Source: Synchiropus splendidus
Taxonomy: Eukaryota; Chordata; Actinopteri; Syngnathiformes; Callionymidae
NCBI RefSeq assembly: GCF_027744825.2
Contig: NW_026527092.1
Coordinates: 77,001-141,000, forward strand
Length of the DNA stretch: 64,000 bases
Direction of reading: 5' to 3'
Part shown: in pieces, positions 1 through 10,332 of the stretch
How the letters are laid out: every line of letters starts with the position of its first letter
Numbering within the stretch: the stretch's first letter is position 1
Position numbers and translations under genes: made by a program
Notes under the pieces: generated by a model
Seen by the model: only the letters and a program-made list of their open reading frames with translations
Told to the model about the DNA's origin: nothing
Database searches by the model: none

Positions 1-58
1 AACCCACCTTATCTCAGGCTGAAAAGCGTTTTTACGCATTGTGCCATAACTTTTCAGG

Positions 59-66
59 GAAGCTTC
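59..66. repeat. GAAGCTTC palindrome holding a near-universal HindIII site
   Basis: AAGCTT sits at monomer positions 60-65 in almost every copy. It survives the G59/A59 polymorphism because that base is outside the hexamer. I found only four copies that lost it: the monomers starting at 10145, 19545, 20109 and 24245. One copy, starting at 56768, gained a second AAGCTT at 56791-56796. A HindIII digest should therefore give an almost pure 188-bp band. Confidence 0.9.
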
Positions 67-142
67 AGAACATGAAATTTTAACCTCCCACTATAGCAGA
101 AAGGGTCTTTCTAGTAGGTGCACATCAAATCTAAGCTGTCTG

Positions 143-170
143 AAGTGTTTTTCCAAAGTTATCAACACTT
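143..170. repeat. 7-bp perfect dyad in every monomer
   Basis: AAGTGTT at 143-149 is the exact reverse complement of AACACTT at 164-170, separated by 14 bp. It recurs at the same place in nearly every monomer. The subtype-variable bases 154 and 163 lie in the loop, so the arms are kept while the loop varies. Arm mutations are rare. Examples are G at 165 in a marked sub-family (24032, 27416, 28168, 45088), a T change in the left arm near 19878, and the rearrangement at 5621 just past the right arm. Short dyads are common in centromeric satellites that lack CENP-B boxes. A role here is inference. Confidence 0.8.
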
Positions 171-188
171 TTATGTTTGGCGTTCCGA

Positions 189-940
189 AACCCACCTTAT
201 CTCAGGCTGAAAAGCGTTTTTGTGCATTGTGCCATAACTTTTCAGGGAAGCTTCAGAACATGAAATTTTAACCTCCCACTATAGCAGAAAGGGTCTTTCT
301 AGTAGTTGCACATCAAATCTAAACTGTCTGAAGTGTTTTTCCAAAGTTATTAACACTTTTATGTTTGGCTTTCCGAAACCCACCTTATCTCAGGCTGAAA
401 AGCGTTTTTGTGCATTGTGCCATAACTTTTCAGGGAAGCTTCAGAACATGAAATTTTAACCTCCCACTATAGCAGAAAGGATCTTTCTAGTAGTTGCACA
501 TCAAATCTAAACTGTCTGAAGTGTTTTTCCAAAGTTATTAACACTTTTATGTTTGGCGTTCCGAAACCCACCTTATCTCAGGCTGAAAAGCGTTTTTGTG
601 CATTGTGCCATAACTTTTCAGGGAAGCTTCAGAACATGAAATTTTAACCTCCCACTATAGCAGAAAGGGTCTTTCTAGTAGTTGCACATCAAATCTAAAC
701 TGTCTGAAGTGTTTTTCCAAAGTTATTAACACTTTTATGTTTGGCTTTCCGAAACCCACCTTATCTCAGGCTGAAAAGCGTTTTTGTGCATTGTGCCATA
801 ACTTTTCAGGGAAGCTTCAGAACATGAAATTTTAACCTCCCACTATAGCAGAAAGGGTCTTTCTAGTAGTTGCACATCAAATCTAAACTGTCTGAAGTGT
901 TTTTCCAAAGTTATTAACACTTTTATGTTTGGCGTTCCGA
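189..940. repeat. Run of four Q monomers containing a 376-bp dimer duplication
   Basis: Four adjacent Q-type monomers lie in a row, the longest single-subtype run noticed in the window. The copies starting at 189 and 565 both end with GGCTTTCC instead of GGCGTTCC (T at 370 and 746), while those at 377 and 753 do not. The alternation shows that two monomers were copied as a unit after the G-to-T change. Confidence 0.75.
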
Positions 941-3900
941 AACCCACCTTATCTCAGGCTGAAAAGCGTTTTTGTGCATTGTGCCATAACTTTTCAGGGA
1001 AGCTTCAGAACATGAAATTTTAACCTCCCACTATAGCAGAAAGGGTCTTTCTAGTAGTTGCACATCAAATCTAAACTGTCTGAAGTGTTTTTCCAAAGTT
1101 ATCAACACTTTTATGTTTGGCGTTCCGAAACCCACCTTATCTCAGGCTGAAAAGCGTTTTTACGCATTGTGCCATAACTTTTCAGGGAAGCTTCAGAACA
1201 TGAAATTTTAACCTCCCACTATAGCAGAAAGGGTCTTTCTCGTAGGTGCACATCAAATCTAAGCTGTCTGAAGTGTTTTTCGAAAGTTATCAACACTTTT
1301 ATGTTTGGCGTTCCGAAACCCACCTTATCTCAGGCTGAAAAGCGTTTTTGTGCATTGTGCCATAACTTTTCAGGGAAGCTTCAGAACATGAAATTTTAAC
1401 CTCCCACTATAGCAGAAAGGGTCTTTCTAGTAGTTGCACATCAAATCTAAACTGTCTGAAGTGTTTTTCCAAAGTTATCAACACTTTTATGTTTGGCGTT
1501 CCGAAACCCACCTTATCTCAGGCTGAAAAGCGTTTTTACGCATTGTGCCATAACTTTTCAGGGAAGCTTAAGAACATGAACTTTTAACCTCCCACTATAG
1601 CAGAAAGGGTCTTTCTAGTAGGTGCACATCAAATCTAAGCTGTCTGAAGTGTTTTTCGAAAGTTATCAACACTTTTATGTTTGGCGTTCCGAAACCCACC
1701 TTATCTCAGGCTGAAAAGCGTTTTTGTGCATTGTGCCATAACTTTTCAGGGAAGCTTCAGAACATGAAATTTTAACCTCCCACTATAGCAGAAAGGGTCT
1801 TTCTAGTAGTTGCACATCAAATCTAAGCTGTCTGAAGTGTTTTTCAAAAGTTATCAACACTTTTATGTTTGGCGTTCCGAAACCCACCTTATCTCAGGCT
1901 GAAAAGCGTTTTTGTGCATTGTGCCATAACTTTTCAGGGAAGCTTCAGAACATGAACTTTTAACCTCCCACTATAGCAGAAAGGGTCTTTCTAGTAGTTG
2001 CACATCAAATCTAAACTGTCTGAAGTGTTTTTCCAAAGTTATTAACACTTTTATGTTTGGCGTTCCGAAACCCACCTTATCTCAGGCTGAAAAGCGTTTT
2101 TGTGCATTGTGCCATAACTTTTCAGGGAAGCTTCAGAACATGAAATTTTAACCTCCCACTATAGCAGAAAGGGTCTTTCTAGTAGTTGCACATCAAATCT
2201 AAACTGTCTGAAGTGTTTTTCCAAAGTTATCAACACTTTTATGTTTGGCGTTCCGAAACCCACCTTATCTCAGGCTGAAAAGCGTTTTTACGCATTGTGC
2301 CATAACTTTTCAGGGAAGCTTCAGAACATGAAATTTTAACCTCCCACTATAGCAGAAAGGGTCTTTCTCGTAGGTGCACATCAAATCTAAGCTGTCTGAA
2401 GTGTTTTTCGAAAGTTATCAACACTTTTATGTTTGGCGTTCCGAAACCCACCTTATCTCAGGCTGAAAAGCGTTTTTGTGCATTGTGCCATAACTTTTCA
2501 GGAAAGCTTCAGAACATGAAATTTTAACCTCCCACTATAGCAGAAAGGGTCTTTCTAGTAGTTGCACATCAAATTTAAACTGTCTGAAGTGTTTTTCCAA
2601 AGTTATCAACACTTTTATGTTTGGCGTTCCGAAACCCACCTTATCTCAGGCTGAAAAGCGTTTTTACGCATTGTGCCATAACTTTTCAGGGAAGCTTCAG
2701 AACATGAAATTTTAACCTCCCACTATAGCAGAAAGGGACTTTCTAGTAGGTGCACATCAAATCTAAGCTCTCTGAAGTGTTTTTCGAAAGTTATCAACAC
2801 TTTTATGTTTGGCGTTCCGAAACCCACCTTATCTCAGGCTGAAAAGCGTTTTTGTGCATTGTGCCATAACTTTTCAGGGAAGCTTCAGAACATGAAATTT
2901 TAACCTCCCACTATAGCAGAAAGGGTCTTTCTAGTAGTTGCACATCAAATCTAAGCTGTCTGAAGTGTTTTTCAAAAGTTATCAACACTTTTATGTTTGG
3001 CGTTCCGAAACCCGCCTTATCTCAGGCTGAAAAGCGTTTTTGTGCATTGTGCCATAACTTTTCAGGAAAGCTTCAGAACATGAAATTTTAACCTCCCACT
3101 ATAGCAGAAAGGGTCTTTCTAGTAGTTGCACATCAAATCTAAACTGTCTGAAGTGTTTTTCCAAAGTTATCAACAGTTTTATGTTTGGCGTTCCGAAACC
3201 CACCTTATCTCAGGCTGAAAAGCGTTTTTGTGCATTGTGCCATAACTTTTCAGGGAAGCTTCAGAACATGAAATTTTAACCTCCCACTATAGCAGAAAGG
3301 GTCTTTCTAGTAGTTGCACATCAAATCTAAACTGTCTGAAGTGTTTTTCCAAAGTTATTAACACTTTTATGTTTGGCGTTCCGAAACCCACCTTATCTCA
3401 GGCTGAAAAGCGTTTTTGTGCATTGTGCCATAACTTTTCAGGGAAGCTTCAGAACATGAAATTTTGACCTCCCACTATAGCAGAAAGGGTCTTTCTAGCA
3501 GTTGCACATCAAATCTAAGCTGTCTGAAGTGTTTTTCAAAAGTTATCAACACTTTTATGTTTGGCGTTCCGAAACCCACCTTATCTCAGGCTGAAAAGCG
3601 TTTTTGTGCATTGTGCCATAACTTTTCAGGAAAGCTTCAGAACATGAAATTTTAACCTCCCACTATAGCAGAAAGGGTCTTTCAAGTAGTTGCACATCAA
3701 ATCTAAACTGTCTGAAGTGTTTTTCCAAAGTTATCAACACTTTTATGTTTGGCGTTCCGAAACCCACCTTATCTCAGGCTGAAAAGCGTTTTTACGCATT
3801 GTGCCATAACTTTTCAGGGAAGCTTCAGAACATGAAATTTTAACCTCCCACTATAGCAGAAAGGGTCTTTCTAGTAGGTGCACATCAAATCTAAGCTCTC

Positions 3901-5452
3901 TGAAGTGTTTTTCGAAAGTTATCAACACTTTTATGTTTGGCGTTCCGAAACCCACCTTATCTCAGGCTGAAAAGCGTTTTTACGCATTGTGCCATAACTT
4001 TTCAGGGAAGCTTCAGAACATGAAATTTTAACCTCCCACTATAGCAGAAAGGGTCTTTCTCGTAGGTGCACATCAAATCTAAGCTGTCTGAAGTGTTTTT
4101 CGAAAGTTATCAACACTTTTATGTTTGGCGTTCCGAAACCCACCTTATCTCAGGCTGAAAAGCGTTTTTGTGCATTGTGCCATAACTTTTCAGGAAAGCT
4201 TCAGAACATGAAATTTTTACCTCCCACTATAGCAGAAAGGGTCTTTCTAGTAGTTGCACATCAAATCTAAGCTGTCTGAAGTGTTTTTCCAAAGTTATCA
4301 ACACTTTTATGTTTGGCGTTCCGAAACCCACCTTATCTCAGGCTGAAAAGCGTTTTTGTGCATTGTGCCATAACTTTTCAGGGAAGCTTCAGAACATGAA
4401 ATTTTAACCTCCCACTATAGCAGAAAGGGTCTTTCTAGTAGTTGCACATCAAATCTAAACTGTCTGAAGTGTTTTTCCAAAGTTATCAACACTTTTATGT
4501 TTGGCGTTCCGAAACCCACCTTATCTCAGGCTGAAAAGCGTTTTTACGCATTGTGCCATAACTTTTCAGGGAAGCTTCAGAACATGAAATTTTAACCTCC
4601 CACTATAGCAGAAATGGTCTTTCTAGTAGGTGCACATCAAATCTAAGCTCTCTGAAGTGTTTTTCGAAAGTTATCAACACTTTTATGTTTGGCGTTCCGA
4701 AACCCACCTTATCTCAGGCTGAAAAGCGTTTTTGTGCATTGAGCCATAACTTTTCAGGAAAGCTTCAGAACATGAAATTTTAACCTCCCACTATAGCAGA
4801 AAGGGTCTTTCTAGTAGTTGCACATCAAATCTAAACTGTCTGAAGTGTTTTTCCAAAGTTATTAACACTTTTATGTTTGGCGTTCCGAAACCCACCTTAT
4901 CTCAGGCTGAAAAGCGTTTTTGTGCATTGTGCCATAACTTTTCAGGGAAGCTTCAGAACATGAAATTTTAACCTCCCACTATAGCAGAAAGGGTCTTTCT
5001 AGTAGTTGCACATCAAATCTAAACTGTCTGAAGTGTTTTTCCAAAGTTATCAACACTTTTATGTTTGGCGTTCCGAAACCCACCTTATCTCAGGCTGAAA
5101 AGCGTTTTTACGCATTGTGCCATAACTTTTCAGGGAAGCTTCAGAACATGAACTTTTAACCTCCCACTATAGCAGAAAGGGTCTTTCTAGTAGGTGCACA
5201 TCAAATCTAAGCTGTCTGAAGTGTTTTTCGAAAGTTATCAACACTTTTATGTTTGGCGTTCCGAAACCCACCTTATCTCAGGCTGAAAAGCGTTTTTGTG
5301 CATTGTGCCATAACTTTTCAGGGAAGCTTCAGAACATGAAATTTTAACCTCCCACTATAGCAGAAAGGGTCTTTCTAGTAGTTGCACATCAAATCTAAGC
5401 TGTCTGAAGTGTTTTTCAAAAGTTATCAACACTTTTATGTTTGGCGTTCTGA

Positions 5453-5632
5453 AACCCACCTTATCTCAGGCTGAAAAGCGTTTTTGTGCATTGTGCCATA
5501 ACTTTTCAGGAAAGCTTCAGAACATGAAATTTTAACCTCCCACTATAGCAGAAAGGGTCTTTCTAGTAGTTGCACATCAAATCTAAACTGTCTGAAGTGT
5601 TTTTCCAAAGTTATCAACACTTAACGGTTAAA
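5453..5632. repeat. Short 180-bp S monomer with a rearranged 3' end
   Basis: This S-type copy ends 8 bp early. Between CACTT and AAACCC the usual 17 bp are replaced by 9 bp, forming TTAACGGTTAA at 5621-5631. That is a perfect 5-bp inverted repeat around one G, not present in normal monomers. It is the only length change above 1 bp in the window. It lies at the same monomer site where two later S copies (7137 and 8641) also carry clustered changes. Confidence 0.9.
5621..5631. other. Rearranged junction TTAACGGTTAA (net 8-bp loss)
   Basis: Normal copies read CACTTTTATG then TTTGGCGTTCCG before AAACCC. Here 17 bp are replaced by 9 bp with inverted symmetry, immediately after the right arm of the monomer dyad. 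The form suggests hairpin- or microhomology-templated repair. That mechanism is inference. Confidence 0.85.
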
Positions 5633-8600
5633 AACCCACCTTATCTCAGGCTGAAAAGCGTTTTTACGCATTGTGCCATAACTTTTCAGAGAAGCTTCAG
5701 AACATGAAATTTTAACCTCCCACTATAGCAGAAAGGGTCTTTCTAGTAGGTGCACATCAAATCTAAGCTCTCTGAAGTGTTTTTCGAAAGTTATCAACAC
5801 TTTTATGTTTGGCGTTCCGAAACCCACCTTATCTCAGGCTGAAAAGCGTTTTTGTGCATTGTGCCATAACTTTTCAGGGAAGCTTCAGAACATGAAATTT
5901 TAACCTCCCACTATAGCAGAAAGGGTCTTTCTAGTAGTTGCACATCAAATCTAAACTGTCTGAAGTGTTTTTCCAAAGTTATTAACACTTTTATGTTTGG
6001 CGTTCCGAAACCCACCTTATCTCAGGCTGAAAAGCGTTTTTGTGCATTGTGCCATAACTTTTCAGGGAAGCTTCAGAACATGAAATTTTAACCTCCCACT
6101 ATAGCAGAAAGGGTCTTTCTAGTAGTTGCACATCAAATCTAAACTGTCTGAAGTGTTTTTCCAAAGTTATCAACACTTTTATGTTTGGCGTTCCGAAACC
6201 CACCTTATCTCAGGCTGAAAAGCGTTTTTGTGCATTGTGCCATAACTTTTCAGGGAAGCTTCAGAACATGACATTTTAACCTCCCACTATAGCAGAAAGG
6301 GTCTTTCTAGTAGTTGCACATCAAATCTAAACTGTCTGAAGTGTTTTTCCAAAGTTATCAACACTTTTATGTTTGGCGTTCCGAAACCCACCTTATCTCA
6401 GGCTGAAAAGCGTTTTTTTGCATTGTGCCATAACTTTTCAGGGAAGCTTCAGAACATGAAATTTTAACCTCCCACTATAGCAGAAAGGGTCTTTCTAGTA
6501 GTTGCACATCAAATCTAAACTGTCTGAAGTGTTTTTCCAAAGTTATCAACACTTTTATGTTTGGCGTTCCGAAACCCACCTTATCTCAGGCTGAAAAGCG
6601 TTTTTGTGCATTGTGCCATAACTTTTCAGGGAAGCTTCAGAACATGAAATTTTAACCTCCCACTATAGCAGAAAGGGTCTTTCTAGTAGTTGCACATCAA
6701 ATCTAAGCTGTCTGAAGTGTTTTTCAAAAGTTATCAACACTTTTATGTTTGGCGTTCCGAAACCCACCTTATCTCAGGCTGAAAAGCGTTTTTGTGCATT
6801 GTGCCATAACTTTTCAGGAAAGCTTCAGAACATGAAATTTTAACCTCCCACTATAGCAGAAAGGGTCTTTCTAGTAGTTGCACATCAAATCTAAACTGTC
6901 TGAAGTGTTTTTCCAAAGTTATCAACACTTTTATGTTTGGCGTTCCGAAACCCACCTTATCTCAGGCTGAAAAGCGTTTTTGTGCATTGTGCCATAACTT
7001 TTCAGGGAAGCTTCAGAACATGAAATTTTAACCTCCCACTATAGCAGAAAGGGTCTTTCTAGTAGTTGCACATCAAATCTAAGCTGTCTGAAGTGTTTTT
7101 CAAAAGTTATCAACACTTTTATGTTTGGCGTTCCGAAACCCACCTTATCTCAGGCTGAAAAGCGTTTTTGTGCATTGTGCCATAACTTTTCAGGAAAGCT
7201 TCAGAACATGAAATTTTAACCTCCCACTATAGCAGAAAGGGTCTTTCTAGTAGTTGCACATCAAATCTAAACTGTCTGAAGTGTTTTTCCAAAGTTATCA
7301 ACACTATTAGGTTTAGCGTTCCGAAACCCACCTTATCTCAGGCTGAAAAGCGTTTTTACGCATTGTGCCATAACTTTTCAGGGAAGCTTCAGAACATGAA
7401 ATTTTAACCTCCCACTATAGCAGAAAGGGTCTTTCTAGTAGGTGCACATCAAATCTAAGCTCTCTGAAGTGTTTTTCGAAAGTTATCAACACTTTTATGT
7501 TTGGCGTTCCGAAACCCACCTTATCTCAGGCTGAAAAGCGTTTTTGTGCATTGTGCCATAACTTTTCAGGGAAGCTTCAGAACATGAAATTTTAACCTCC
7601 CACTATAGCAGAAAGGGTCTTTCTAGTAGTTGCACATCAAATCTAAACTGTCTGAAGTGTTTTTCCAAAGTTATTAACACTTTTATGTTTGGCGTTCCGA
7701 AACCCACCTTATCTCAGGCTGAAAAGCGTTTTTGTGCATTGTGCCATAACTTTTCAGGGAAGCTTCAGAACATGAAATTTTAACCTCCCACTATAGCAGA
7801 AAGGGTCTTTCTAGTAGTTGCACATCAAATCTAAACTGTCTGAAGTGTTTTTCCAAAGTTATCAACACTTTTATGTTTGGCGTTCCGAAACCCACCTTAT
7901 CTCAGGCTGAAAAGCGTTTTTGTGCATTGTGCCATAACTTTTCAGGGAAGCTTCAGAACATGAAATTTTAACCTCCCACTATAGCAGAAAGGGTCTTTCT
8001 AGTAGTTGCACATCAAATCTAAACTGTCTGAAGTGTTTTTCCAAAGTTATCAACACTTTTATGTTTGGCGTTCCGAAACCCACCTTATCTCAGGCTGAAA
8101 AGCGTTTTTGTGCATTGTGCCATAACTGTTCAGGGAAGCTTCAGAACATGAAATTTTAACCTTCCACTATAGCAGAAAGGGTCTTTCTAGTAGTTGCACA
8201 TCAAATCTAAACTGTCTGAAGTGTTTTTCCAAAGTTATCAACACTTTTATGTTTGGCGTTCCGAAACCCACCTTATCTCAGGCTGAAAAGCGTTTTTGTG
8301 CATTGTGCCATAACTTTTCAGGAAAGCTTCAGAACATGAAATTTTAACCTCCCACTATAGCAGAAAGGGTCTTTCTAGTAGTTGCACATCAAATCTAAAC
8401 TGTCTGAAGTGTTTTTCCAAAGTTATCAACACTTTTATGTTTGGCGTTCCGAAACCCACCTTATCTCAGGCTGAAAAGCGTTTTTGTGCATTGTGCCATA
8501 ACTTTTCAGGGAAGCTTCAGAACATGAAATTTTAACCTCCCACTATAGCAGAAAGGGTCTTTCTAGTAGTTGCACATCAAATCTAAGCTGTCTGAAGTGT

Positions 8601-9016
8601 TTTTCAAAAGTTATCAACACTTTTATGTTTGGCGTTCCGAAACCCACCTTATCTCAGGCTGAAAAGCGTTTTTGTGCATTGTGCCATAACTTTTCGGGAA
8701 AGCTTCAGAACATGAAATTTTAACCTCCCACTATAGCAGAAAGGGTCTTTCTAGTAGTTGCACATCAAATCTAAACTGTCTGAAGTGTTTTTCCAAAGTT
8801 ATCAACACTATTATGTTTAGCGTTCCGAAACCCACCTTATCTCAGGCTGAAAAGCGTTTTTACGCATTGTGCCATAACTTTTCAGGGAAGCTTCAGAACA
8901 TGAAATTTTAACCTCCCACTATAGCAGAAAGGGTCTTTCTAGTAGGTGCACATCAAATCTAAGCTCTCTGAAGTGTTTTTCGAAAGTTATCAACACTTTT
9001 ATGTTTGGCGTTCCGA
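5633..9016. repeat. Array region 2: 9-mer followed by an 8-mer derivative
   Basis: The order P2-Q-U-U-U-R-S-R-S at 5633-7324 is followed by P2-Q-U-U-U-S-R-S at 7325-8828, the same series with one R missing, and then P2 at 8829. The last S of each series carries CACTATTA in place of CACTTTTA (near 7303 and 8807, 1504 bp apart) and TTTAGCG in place of TTTGGCG. The two series are therefore tandem HOR copies of 9 and 8 monomers. Private changes include TTTTTTTG near 6412 and CTTCCAC near 8162. Confidence 0.8.
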
Positions 9017-10332
9017 AACCCACCTTATCTCAGGCTGAAAAGCGTTTTTGTGCATTGTGCCATAACTTTTCAGGGAAGCTTCAGAACATGAAATTTTAAC
9101 CTCCCACTATAGCAGAAAGGGTCTTTCTAGTAGGTGCACATCAAATCTAAGCTGTCTGAAGTGTTTTTCGAAAGTTATCAACACTTTTATGTTTGGCGTT
9201 CCGAAACCCACCTTATCTCAGGCTGAAAAGCGTTTTTACGCATTGTGCCATAACTTTTCAGGGAAGCTTCAGAACATGAAATTTTAACCTCCCACTATAG
9301 CAGAAAGGGTCTTTCTAGTAGTTGCACATCAAATCTAAGCTGTCTGAAGTGTTTTTCCAAAGTTATCAACACTTTTATGTTTGGCGTTCCGAAACCCACC
9401 TTATCTCAGGCTGAAAAGCGTTTTTACGCATTGTGCCTTAACTTTTCAGGGAAGCTTCAGAACATGAACTTTTAACCTCCCACTATAGCAGAAAGGGTCT
9501 TTCTAGTAGGTGCACATCAAATCTAAGCTGTCTGAAGTGTTTTTCGAAAGTTATCAACACTTTTATTTTTTGCGTTCCGAAACCCACCTTATCTCAGGCT
9601 GAAAAGCGTTTTTGTGCATTGTGCCATAACTTTTCAGGGAAGCTTCAGAACATGAAATTTTAACCTCCCACTATAGCAGAAAGGGTCTTTCTAGTAGTTG
9701 CACATCAAATCTAATCTGTCTGAAGTGTTTTTCCAAAGTTATCAACACTTTTATGTTTGGCGTTCCGAAACCCACCTTATCTCAGGCTGAAAAGCGTTTT
9801 TACGCATTGTGCCATAACTTTTCAGGGAAGCTTCAGAACATGAAATTTTAACCTCCCACTATAGCAGAAAGGGTCTTTCTAGTAGGTGCACATCAAATCT
9901 AAGCTGTCTGAAGTGTTTTTCGAAAGTTATCAACACTTTTATGTTTGGCGTTCCGAAACCCACCTTATCTCAGGCTGAAAAGCGTTTTTACGCATTGTGC
10001 CATAACTTTTCAGGGAAGCTTCAGAACATGAAATTTTAACCTCCCACTATAGCAGAAAGGGTCTTTCTAGTAGGAGCACATCAAATCTAAACTGTCTGAA
10101 GTGTTTTTCGAAAGTTATCAACACTTTTATGTTTGGCGTTCCGAAACCCACCTTATCTCAGGCTGAAAAGCGTTTTTGTGCATTGTGCCATAACTTTTCA
10201 GGGAAGGTTCAGAACATGAAATTTTAACCTCCCACTATAGCAGAAAGGGTCTTTCTAGTAGTTGCACATCAAATCTAAGCTGTCTGAAGTGTTTTTCCAA
10301 AGTTATCAACACTTTTATGTTTGGCGTTCCGA
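9017..10332. repeat. Array region 3: patch of mostly off-type (mosaic) monomers
   Basis: It holds seven monomers, X-X-P1-X-P1-X-X. Five of the seven mix diagnostic bases from P1 with those of Q, R or U. For example the copy at 9017 has GT34-35 with a P1 remainder, and the copy at 9957 has AC34-35 with A135 and G154. The P1 copy at 9393 has GCCTTAAC, C77 and TTTTTTGCG changes that reappear 1504 bp downstream. The copy at 10145 lost its HindIII site. The density of mosaics suggests a zone of gene conversion or repeated unequal exchange. Confidence 0.75.
9393..9580. repeat. Marked P1 monomer, source or copy of the one at 10897
   Basis: Three private changes (T at 9438, C77, and TTTTATTTTTTGCG at its 3' end) are shared with the monomer at 10897-11084 (T at 10942). 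The spacing is exactly 1504 bp, or eight monomers. Sharing three independent changes shows copy descent. Confidence 0.85.

Larger units (their letters stand above)
1..188. repeat. Reference monomer for position numbering
   Basis: This first complete monomer defines positions 1-188 used throughout. Landmarks in order: AACCCACC at 1-8, GCG at 26-28, the AC/GT variable pair at 34-35, CATAACTTTT at 45-54, the G/A variable base 59, the palindrome GAAGCTTC at 59-66, AAATTTTAA at 75-83, CTCCCACTATAG at 85-96, the variable base 118, variable bases 135 and 138, variable base 154, variable base 163, and GGCGTTCCG at 179-187. Short A/T runs fall near 29-33, 51-54, 75-83, 148-152 and 169-172. This copy is itself off-type: AC34-35 and G118 like P1, but C154. 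The frame start is arbitrary because the array is tandem. Confidence 0.95.
1..5452. repeat. Array region 1: irregular subtype order with an early Q run
   Basis: It holds 29 full-length monomers. Order: X-Q-Q-Q-Q-U-P1-U-P1-R-Q-U-P1-S-P2-R-S-Q-R-S-P2-P1-X-U-P2-Q2-U-P1-R. Four successive Q monomers (189-940) include two with a T at position 182, bases 370 and 746, exactly 376 bp apart, which marks a local dimer duplication. Three P1 copies (1129, 2257, 3949) share a C at position 113 (CTCGTAGG). C77 variants occur in the copies at 1505, 1881 and 5077. No clean tandem HOR is visible, although R-S and P1/P2 neighbours recur. There is no gene. Confidence 0.85.

Noticed and set aside
1..188. Monomer built from an older internal duplication (19-57 against 140-175)
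   Set aside because: CTGAA..G.GTTTTT and ACTTTT occur in both parts with similar spacing, but the sequence between them aligns poorly. This can be explained by low-complexity A/T runs.
3464..3655. Plus-strand open frame of 63 codons
   Set aside because: It starts at a TTG created by one substitution (TTTTGACC for TTTTAACC) and reads through ordinary satellite sequence. The 188-bp unit is not a multiple of three, so no frame continues through the array.
5621..5631. Transposon target-site or attachment site at TTAACGGTTAA
   Set aside because: There is no inserted element and no flanking duplication. The site has a net loss of 8 bp, so it is a deletion scar.
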